Assembly (NCBI RefSeq): GCF_025965855.1
Contig: NZ_JAOPWB010000173.1
Location: 1 to 37,749 of the forward strand
DNA from: Mycobacterium sp.
GTDB lineage: Bacteria; Actinomycetota; Actinomycetes; Mycobacteriales; Mycobacteriaceae
Length of the DNA: 37,749 nucleotides
Direction: 5' to 3'
Every line of letters starts with the position of its first letter. Position 1 is the stretch's first letter. The notes under the pieces are model-generated. The model saw only the letters and a list, made by a program, of their open reading frames with translations, had not been told where the DNA came from and did no database searches. A program made the position numbers and the translations under genes. Positions 32,230-37,749 of the stretch are shown in pieces.

Positions 32230-35200
32230 TTAGAGTGCGGGCTTCTCAGCAAGGTGCAGTGCGAAATCGCGGACATTCGCGGTAACCACGTCATCGGCCA
32301 AACTGGTCTCGGTGTGCGCAACGCATTCCGTCGCGAGGCGGAGCATCCGCGGCCCTTCGTCCATGAGCAACTGTCTCAATCCCAGCGCGGCGCAGGTCCT
32401 CAGTGCTGGCGCGAGGAGGCGTTGTGCTTCGTCAGTGTCCCCTGCCGTGGCCAGGCAGAGCGCAAGTTGAATGGTGGCTTTCAGGTGTGCACGTGGGCGT
32501 TGGTCTTGATCGACATGCTCGATACGAGAGCGTGCTCGCTGGCAAGCGATCGCCAGTGCGGGTCCCGTCCCATCGATCAGGAGCAACCGGATTTGCGAAT
32601 CTTCCGTGAATTCGGCTGTGACATCGCCGATTGCGTCGAGCGGTTGAGGCCCTGCGCTCGTGATCCGCCGTGCCAACGACTCGTCGATCTGCTCGCCCGA
32701 TATCGCGGCGAGTCGGACAGTCTCATGCAGCAAGCGCGCCTCTAGCCGCGGAAGTTGCAACGTTCTCGCGATATCCAGGCCATCGGCCAGCCGGCGACGC
32801 GCACTTGCCGTATCGCCGCGCGTGAATTTCAGCCGAGCCCCGGTCCCGAATGTTGCGAGCATGAAGTCGACCAGGCCGCCTTCGGCGCCGAGTTCGCAGG
32901 CGCCGTCGAGCAATGCCTCGGCTTCGTCGAGTTGACCCCTTTCGTAGAGAAGTTCACCCAACAAGGATCCGGCGAGCTTTGCAAGGTAGGCTGGGCGTCC
33001 CGACGGCAGCAGCCCGATCCGGATCGCGTGTCGCAGGTGCGCTTCGGCGCCGGCGAGGTCCAGCTGCTCGTTCGACGCGATCGCCGCGAGACAGTATCCG
33101 TAGCCGACGGTGAGCGCCCCGGAGATGCGTTGATGGTATTGGCGTCCCCACCTCTGCCAGTGCAACGCGTCGTCGAAGTCGAAGACCCGGATGGCACGAA
33201 ATGAGCCGACATCGGCTGCCCGGCAAAGAATCCAGGGGTGCAGCGTGTCCACCCTGTCGACACAAGCCTGAACGGCATCGGCGGCTGCGGAGGTGTCGAT
33301 GCGGTCCTGGAAAGCGGCGACTACCGCGTGGATCAGCTCCATCTCGGCGCGGAGGTCGCCAGATTGCTCGGCGGGAACCGACTCGATGCCGGCGTCGGCC
33401 AACCGAAGCGCCTGCTCTACCGCCGCCGGGCGGTGCAGGACGGCGTTCGCCCACGCGAGGTCGACCTGCAGCCTCGGGCGCGTATCCGCGTGTTGCGCCG
33501 GCAGCTTGGCCGCGAGCCCGATCAGCGTGCTCATCTGTGACCGTTCGATGAGGTCCGAAGCCGCCTGTTCGACGGCATCGACCGCCTGTCGTGCGTCTCC
33601 GGCGAGGATTAAGTGATCGACGGCCTGGCTGAGCATGTGGTGTTCGGAAAACCACTGTGCGGCTTTGTGATGCAGTTCCGGTATGCGATCTTCCGCATCG
33701 CGTTCGAGACGGTGCAACAGGTAGTCGGCGAACAGGTGATGGTATTGAAACCACGACCCTTCGGTGTCGGTCCTGCGCAAGAAGAGATCGCGGTCTTCGA
33801 TCTCTTCGAGGACGCCTTGACTACGCCGGTTACCCGTGAGTGCGGTCGCCAACCCGTGACAGATCTGTTTGGTCATGCAGGTCGACAGGAGAAAGTCGAG
33901 GAGATCGGGCTCCAGGCTGTCCAGAACGTTAGAGGCCAAGTACTCGCCTATCGCTTTGTGCCGGCCAGACAGATTTTGGATGAGCGCGGCAGGATCGGAA
34001 TGGTCACGAAGCGACAATGACGCGAGTTGCAGTGCGGCTGCCCATCCGTCGGTGGAGCCCTCGAGTTCAGCCACATTGGCTGTAGTTAGGTCGAGGCCAC
34101 ACTGATCGACCAGCAGCGCCCGGGATTCGGCCACATCGAACTTGAGTACCGACGAGTCGATTTCATTCAGCTCCCCCTGGACCTCCATCGTGGAGAGGGG
34201 TAGCCCCGCCCGGGTGCGACTCGTGACAATCAAATGCAAGTGATGGCAACTGTTCTCGAGCAGATAGCCGAGGGCCGCCGTTGTTTCGGTGCTGCTCACG
34301 CGATGCCAATCTTCCATCACCAGTGCGAGAGTCTGTTTATCGGAATGCAGGCAATCGATCAAAGCGCTTAGGACGTACTGGTGCGCGTCTTCCAGATGAC
34401 CTTCAAATTCTTGCTGGAGCGCCGCCGCGAGGTCTGGAAGGGTTCGCCGAATCGCCTCAATCAGGTGGGCGAGAAACCAGGCCGTGTTGTCATCGTCGCT
34501 ATCGATTGCCAACCATGCGGTCTTCACCCCCTGTGCGGTCAGTACGTCGGCCCACTGCGCAGCCAGGGTGCTCTTTCCGTAGCCGGCGGGCGCGTGGATG
34601 AGAACCAGCTTCGGCCTTGGCCCCGAGCTCATGCGGTCGAGGATTCGGCGCCTCGGCACTGTCGGCCGAGTGAAGGTCGGCGGTCGAAACCGTGTCGGTG
34701 CGCTCGGCGGATAGTGCGCTCGTCGGCCAGCAGATGACACGTCCGACCGCAATCCCAGCGCGGCCGAATGCGCAGCTGCAACGGGAGTTTTCGTGCCGGT
34801 TGCCGATCCATCGGTGTCGGTCGGTGGCGGTGGTAATTCCAGTGGGACGTCGGCGATACTGAGACCGATTTGGGTGGCGGCCGTTCGCAGCATCTCACCG
34901 AACGCCGCGGCTGAGCTTGGGCGCCGTGCCGGATTGATGTTCAACCCGAGCTCTAACGCCGAGCAGATCGGCTCCGGGACGCCATTCGTGCGGAGATCGG
35001 GAATTGGGCCCGCCTTGACGCGGCGAACAAACGCAATGGGGTTCTCGCCGGATCGAAATGGGAAAGGTGGGTCGCGGTTAAGCAGTGTGAAGACCGTGGC
35101 CGCCAGACCGTAAACATCCGCAGCTGGCGAGGCGGGGCGACCCTCGAACAGCTCCGGCGCGGTGTAGGAGGGGGATCCGGCCACGAAGTCCGGGGCCGTC

Positions 35201-35745
35201 TCGCGGCTTCCCGTGATGCGCGCGATGCCGAAATCGCTGAGTTGCGGTTCCCCGTAATCCGTAAGAAGGACGTTGGCGGGTTTGACATCACGATGAAGAA
35301 CACCCGCGCGGTGAGCGGTTTCCAGCGCGCCCGCCAGGCGCACCCCTATCGTCAACGCTTCACGTGCTGCGAGCGGTCCGTCGTCATGTATCCAGGCAGC
35401 GAGCGTGTTTCGACGGTGATACTGCATCACAATGTACGGACGCCCGGTGAAGGTTAGCCCGCTATGCAGCACGGGCACGATGTTCGGGTGGCCCGAGACC
35501 CGGCCCATCGCCCGCTGCTCGCGCGCGAACTTTTCGAGGTCAAAGTCGTCGCGATCCGAGCTGAGTACCTTCACCGCGACGAGACGGTCGAGTGCTGGTT
35601 CGTTGCACCGATACACGACGCCGAATCCGCCGCGCCCCACCGGCTCAGCGCCGTGGTAGCCCTCTGCCTCCAGCTCGGCGACAATTCCCAGAGAGCTGTG
35701 TTGAGTGGCATCGGGACCGGCTGTCACGGTTTCTTCCCAGAGCAT
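32230..35745 (-). CDS. PknK-like Ser/Thr protein kinase fused to a MalT-like ATPase/TPR region
   Basis: A large cytoplasmic signalling protein (about 1171 aa). The N-terminal kinase (about residues 30-280) has the glycine loop VGRGGFGVVYRC, AVKVL, HRDVKPANVLL, SDFGIAR and SPSYTAPE, so all catalytic residues are present. A linker leads to a STAND/MalT-type NTPase with Walker A HAPAGYGKSTLAAQW and a DWHR motif, then a long helical TPR-like part to the C-terminus. It closely resembles M. tuberculosis PknK (Rv3080c). No LuxR helix-turn-helix is visible at the end, as I recall for PknK. I prefer ATG 35745; GTG 35727 after GGGAAG is possible, and a frame to 35895 extends upstream but has no family likeness. 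It is next to the operator-controlled hydrolase operon but has no operator of its own. Confidence 0.9.
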   Translation of the reverse strand: MLWEETVTAGPDATQHSSLGIVAELEAEGYHGAEPVGRGGFGVVYRCNEPALDRLVAVKVLSSDRDDFDLEKFAREQRAMGRVSGHPNIVPVLHSGLTFTGRPYIVMQYHRRNTLAAWIHDDGPLAAREALTIGVRLAGALETAHRAGVLHRDVKPANVLLTDYGEPQLSDFGIARITGSRETAPDFVAGSPSYTAPELFEGRPASPAADVYGLAATVFTLLNRDPPFPFRSGENPIAFVRRVKAGPIPDLRTNGVPEPICSALELGLNINPARRPSSAAAFGEMLRTAATQIGLSIADVPLELPPPPTDTDGSATGTKTPVAAAHSAALGLRSDVSSAGRRAHYPPSAPTRFRPPTFTRPTVPRRRILDRMSSGPRPKLVLIHAPAGYGKSTLAAQWADVLTAQGVKTAWLAIDSDDDNTAWFLAHLIEAIRRTLPDLAAALQQEFEGHLEDAHQYVLSALIDCLHSDKQTLALVMEDWHRVSSTETTAALGYLLENSCHHLHLIVTSRTRAGLPLSTMEVQGELNEIDSSVLKFDVAESRALLVDQCGLDLTTANVAELEGSTDGWAAALQLASLSLRDHSDPAALIQNLSGRHKAIGEYLASNVLDSLEPDLLDFLLSTCMTKQICHGLATALTGNRRSQGVLEEIEDRDLFLRRTDTEGSWFQYHHLFADYLLHRLERDAEDRIPELHHKAAQWFSEHHMLSQAVDHLILAGDARQAVDAVEQAASDLIERSQMSTLIGLAAKLPAQHADTRPRLQVDLAWANAVLHRPAAVEQALRLADAGIESVPAEQSGDLRAEMELIHAVVAAFQDRIDTSAAADAVQACVDRVDTLHPWILCRAADVGSFRAIRVFDFDDALHWQRWGRQYHQRISGALTVGYGYCLAAIASNEQLDLAGAEAHLRHAIRIGLLPSGRPAYLAKLAGSLLGELLYERGQLDEAEALLDGACELGAEGGLVDFMLATFGTGARLKFTRGDTASARRRLADGLDIARTLQLPRLEARLLHETVRLAAISGEQIDESLARRITSAGPQPLDAIGDVTAEFTEDSQIRLLLIDGTGPALAIACQRARSRIEHVDQDQRPRAHLKATIQLALCLATAGDTDEAQRLLAPALRTCAALGLRQLLMDEGPRMLRLATECVAHTETSLADDVVTANVRDFALHLAEKPAL

Positions 35746-35938
35746 GCATTGGCGCGCGGCGGGCCCGCAGATCGGTTCCGGCCGACGCAACGTGTGGTTG
35801 CGCAACCACGTGTGAACGTTCCCATTGCCGATGCCTTCGTTGCAGGCGCCTATCGTACTCCCGCGAACCAGACGTCGGTGCGATGGCGAAGGCACAGCGC
35901 TTCCTTAAGCCAGCCTGTCGCTCGCCCGGCCGAGTTAC

Positions 35939-36103
35939 TCATGGGCTTTCGGACGCTCGCGCAAGTCTGAGCCCGGTGATCGAGAGGGGCGGCTGGTACT
36001 TTCGCCACCCGTTGACGACCAAGTGGGCTCCGGTGATGAAAACTGGGACAAGCACCGGGGCGATGACCATTAGGAAGACAGAAATTCCGGGTAGATACGA
36101 CAT
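35939..36103 (-). CDS. small single-pass membrane protein
   Basis: A 54-residue frame from ATG 36103. It begins MSYLPGISVFLMVIAPVLVP and continues VFITGAHLV, one strong membrane helix, then a basic tail (NGWRKYQPP). I recall conserved mycobacterial small proteins starting MSYLPG-x-x-VFLL, found near terminal-oxidase-like genes; the subunit III-like gene begins 1.5 kb to the right on the other strand. The ribosome site is weak. A longer frame reaches 36262 but its first 53 residues are not convincing. Function unknown. Confidence 0.5.
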   Translation of the reverse strand: MSYLPGISVFLMVIAPVLVPVFITGAHLVVNGWRKYQPPLSITGLRLARASESP

Positions 36104-36517
36104 CGTTTCGCTCACATTTCTTCGCTTTTGCGGACCGATCGAAATCGGCATTCGTTGTGGACCACCATCAAGTCGGAGGCGTCCACGAATGTGCTTAGAC
36201 GCAACCATGTGATCCACGTCCGTTACGTCGTTGTCTTCGAAGTCTCGCCGAGTTCGGCCCACCGCGCGTCATCATGTCGGGCGACTTTGACCTCCCAATG
36301 GAGGGAATTCGCGGGGATTTTCGCGTCAGGTAGGCCTTGGCCCGCCGAGGTTCTCGATGCCATCGTCGGCAGCGGGTCCATCGAAATCGGTGGTGGTGAA
36401 CACCAACCCGCAGTCGGTCCACCGGACCTAGATGGAGCCGCGGGCTCGGCCCGGGCCCGCAGCGGGTGTTCGGTGTCTTCCGGGGCCCCTCCCCGTGGTG
36501 TTGTCACGACGCTCCAC
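36104..36517. other. non-coding stretch left of the membrane-protein operon
   Basis: About 410 bases with no frame that reads like protein on either strand. A minus-strand frame over 36223-36507 is Pro/Arg/Ser-rich in its first half and lacks a clear ribosome site. The stretch probably holds the promoter for the small membrane protein and part of the control region of the genes to the right. Confidence 0.35.
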
Positions 36518-36546
36518 TGATGTTACATTTTTACATCAGCTGATGT
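36518..36546 (+). promoter_or_regulatory. triple half-site palindromic operator before the membrane-protein operon
   Basis: A perfect 14-base palindrome, ACATCAGCTGATGT (36533-36546), is preceded by another TGATGT at 36518-36523, giving three copies of the half-site. It lies about 65 bases before the ATG of the membrane protein at 36611. The form is typical of TetR-family operators. It differs from the ATGGTCNGACCAT operator and suggests a different regulator, which is not in the window. Confidence 0.6.
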
Positions 36547-36610
36547 GAGTACGTGTAGACACGCGCGCACAATCAGCGATCACCGGAAATCAATCGGAAA
36601 GGAGCGATAC

Positions 36611-37375
36611 ATGGATCAGAAGACCAGCCTCAGATTCCAGCTCATCAGCGCCTGGTGTGGCCCCGCATTTTTGGTCACCTTCGTGCTGTTCTGGGGGGTA
36701 ATCGGGCGCAACATCCCAAATCCGTCACCCGCGTTGAGCGCGGCAGACCTCGCCGCTCGCTATTCGCAGCACCTAGGGGAGATTCGTCTGGGTTTCATCG
36801 TCGCCCTTATCACCGTTTGCTTGTACATGCCGTGGTGTTCGTATATCAGCGCCCGGATGGCGAAGATCGAGGGCGGGTACCCGGTGCTGGCTAATCTGCA
36901 GCTCATCGGTGGTGCTTTGACCGTCATGGTCGTGTCGTTCAGCTGTTGCTTCTGGGCCATCGCGGCGTTTCGGCCCGAGCGGGACCCGGCGTTGATCCAG
37001 CTGCTCACCGACACCGGCTGGCTGGTCATCGACCTGCAGTATGCGTGCACGACGTTGCAGATGGTGGCGCTCGCCCTGGCAGTTCTGGCGGACCGGAAGA
37101 ACAAGGCCACGCCTCTCATGCCGAACTGGGTGTGCTACCTCACCATCTTCTGCGCGGTCAGCTTCTTCCCGGCGAGCCTCACCGGCGTTCTGAAGACCGG
37201 CCCGTTCGCCTGGAATGGCGTCATGAGCTACTACTTCCCGTACTTCTGCTGGTTGTGCTGGGAAATAATTGCGAGCACCTATTTGATCAAGGATGTTCGT
37301 CGGCGCATGCGCGAGTTCGACAGCGGCCCCTCGGTGGATGGCGGGGCCCCTCGGGCGCCGGCTCTCGCGTCCTGA
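36611..37375 (+). CDS. polytopic membrane protein, function unknown
   Basis: A 254-residue protein with about six hydrophobic segments: WCGPAFLVTFVLFWGVIG, LGFIVALITVCLYMPW, LIGGALTVMVVSFSCCFWAI, the region around YACTTLQMVALALAVL, VCYLTIFCAVSFFPASL and SYYFPYFCWLCWEIIAS. Both ends are charged and cytoplasmic-looking. Start ATG 36611 follows AAAGGAG. I do not recognise a family. Its position just before a heme-copper oxidase subunit III-like gene, and behind a palindromic operator, suggests a role linked to a terminal-oxidase-like or nitric-oxide-reductase-like complex, but this is context only. Confidence 0.85.
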   Translation: MDQKTSLRFQLISAWCGPAFLVTFVLFWGVIGRNIPNPSPALSAADLAARYSQHLGEIRLGFIVALITVCLYMPWCSYISARMAKIEGGYPVLANLQLIGGALTVMVVSFSCCFWAIAAFRPERDPALIQLLTDTGWLVIDLQYACTTLQMVALALAVLADRKNKATPLMPNWVCYLTIFCAVSFFPASLTGVLKTGPFAWNGVMSYYFPYFCWLCWEIIASTYLIKDVRRRMREFDSGPSVDGGAPRAPALAS

Positions 37376-37566
37376 CCCGCACCGTCGGGCAGGTGTCCTT
37401 AGGTTGGTCGCCGCTCCCGTCCGCGCGATTCGACAGTGTTGCGACCGAAGTTCGCACCCGTCGTGCACGGTCGGGAGCGGACGGCCATCCGTGCCGCCCT
37501 GCGGGCGTAATTGCTCAGCGGTGGTCCGGCAACGACCGGTCACCTCGTCGCTTAGGGAAAGTGTTG

Positions 37567-37749
37567 ATGAGTAGTGCTGTGATGAGTTCGGAAACCCACC
37601 AGCTCGTGCCGGCAGCCGGTCCAACGCGGCGGCTGCCCGGCGTCGAAGGCGTGTGGGTCTTCGTGATCGCCGACATGACGGTTTTTGCCATCCTGTTCGG
37701 GTCCTTCATGGTCGGCCGGCATCACAACCCCGCCCTCTTCGAAGCGTCC
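37567..37749 (+). CDS. heme-copper oxidase subunit III-like protein (CoxC/NorE type), partial
   Basis: Only the first 61 codons are in the window. They read as an N-terminal tail, then LPGVEGVWVFVIADMTVF, AILFGSFMVGRHHNPALF, which is the first helix and the R-x-x-x-P-x-L-F motif of subunit III of cytochrome c oxidase and NorE-like proteins (compare G-E-x-G-x-W-V-F-I-x-x-D). In-frame GTG 37561 and TTG 37564 lie just before the ATG. It follows the membrane protein on the same strand after 191 bases. It may belong to an alternative oxidase or NO-reductase accessory operon. Confidence 0.8.
   Translation, partial: MSSAVMSSETHQLVPAAGPTRRLPGVEGVWVFVIADMTVFAILFGSFMVGRHHNPALFEAS

Noticed and set aside
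36223..36507. Minus-strand frame of 94 codons in the gap before the membrane-protein operon
   Set aside because: Pro/Arg/Ser-rich first half, no clear ribosome site, no family likeness. It might be real but I cannot support it.

Overview
This is high-GC actinobacterial DNA, almost certainly from a slow-growing-type Mycobacterium or a close relative. The markers are two WS/DGAT wax-ester/triacylglycerol synthases, a PlsC/PlsB2-type acyltransferase pair, ScoA/ScoB, FadD/FadE-type enzymes, a PknK-like kinase and a MenB that looks very like the mycobacterial enzyme. Genes are densely packed with many ATGA stop/start overlaps. No rRNA, tRNA, CRISPR array or intact insertion sequence was seen. All family assignments come from reading motifs and from memory of the families; no search was run.

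Layout. (1) 1-3.55 kb is a decayed edge: an N-terminally truncated frame, a short remnant of a UPF0060 (YnfA-type) gene, an intact WS/DGAT, a LipM/LipQ-type esterase pseudogene with several lesions, and a second possible fragment. (2) 3.56-12.5 kb is an eight-gene minus-strand run: zinc alcohol dehydrogenase, alpha/beta hydrolase, WS/DGAT, a small protein, cytochrome P450, aldehyde dehydrogenase, FAD/2Fe-2S reductase and Rieske oxygenase. It looks like a hydroxylation and alcohol-to-acid oxidation module combined with ester storage. (3) 12.9-16.3 kb holds the divergent phospholipid acyltransferase pair plsC-plsB2. (4) 16.3-32.1 kb is a catabolic island: a BadI-type ring-cleaving hydrolase, two acyl-CoA dehydrogenases, a 2,4-dienoyl-CoA reductase-type SDR, a MaoC hydratase, a FadR-type GntR regulator, ScoAB, an acyl-CoA synthetase, an enoyl-CoA hydratase, an MDR oxidoreductase, two tandem GAF-LuxR regulators, a MenB-like enzyme, an SDR and a lipase-like hydrolase. 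(5) 32.2-35.9 kb is a PknK-like Ser/Thr kinase fused to a MalT-like ATPase/TPR region. (6) 35.9-37.7 kb has a small membrane protein, a palindromic operator, a six-helix membrane protein and the start of a heme-copper oxidase subunit III-like gene.

How it fits together. The most interesting feature is in region 4. Five promoters there carry the same 13-bp palindrome, close to ATGGTCNGACCAT, and a weaker copy lies before the GntR gene. The core is the same as the well-known FadR operator. The operators lie before the badI-like operon, the fadD-fadE-scoAB operon, the MDR-echA operon, the luxR-luxR-menB operon and the hydrolase-SDR operon. The enzymes under these sites offer a candidate for every step from an alicyclic carboxylic acid to an open-chain dicarboxyl-CoA (ligase, dehydrogenase, hydratase, hydroxyacyl-CoA dehydrogenase, ring hydrolase), followed by CoA transfer. 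I therefore read the island as one GntR-controlled regulon for alicyclic (cyclohexanecarboxylate-like) acid breakdown. The true substrate is not known. The oxidation module in region 2 could supply such acids but lacks the operator.
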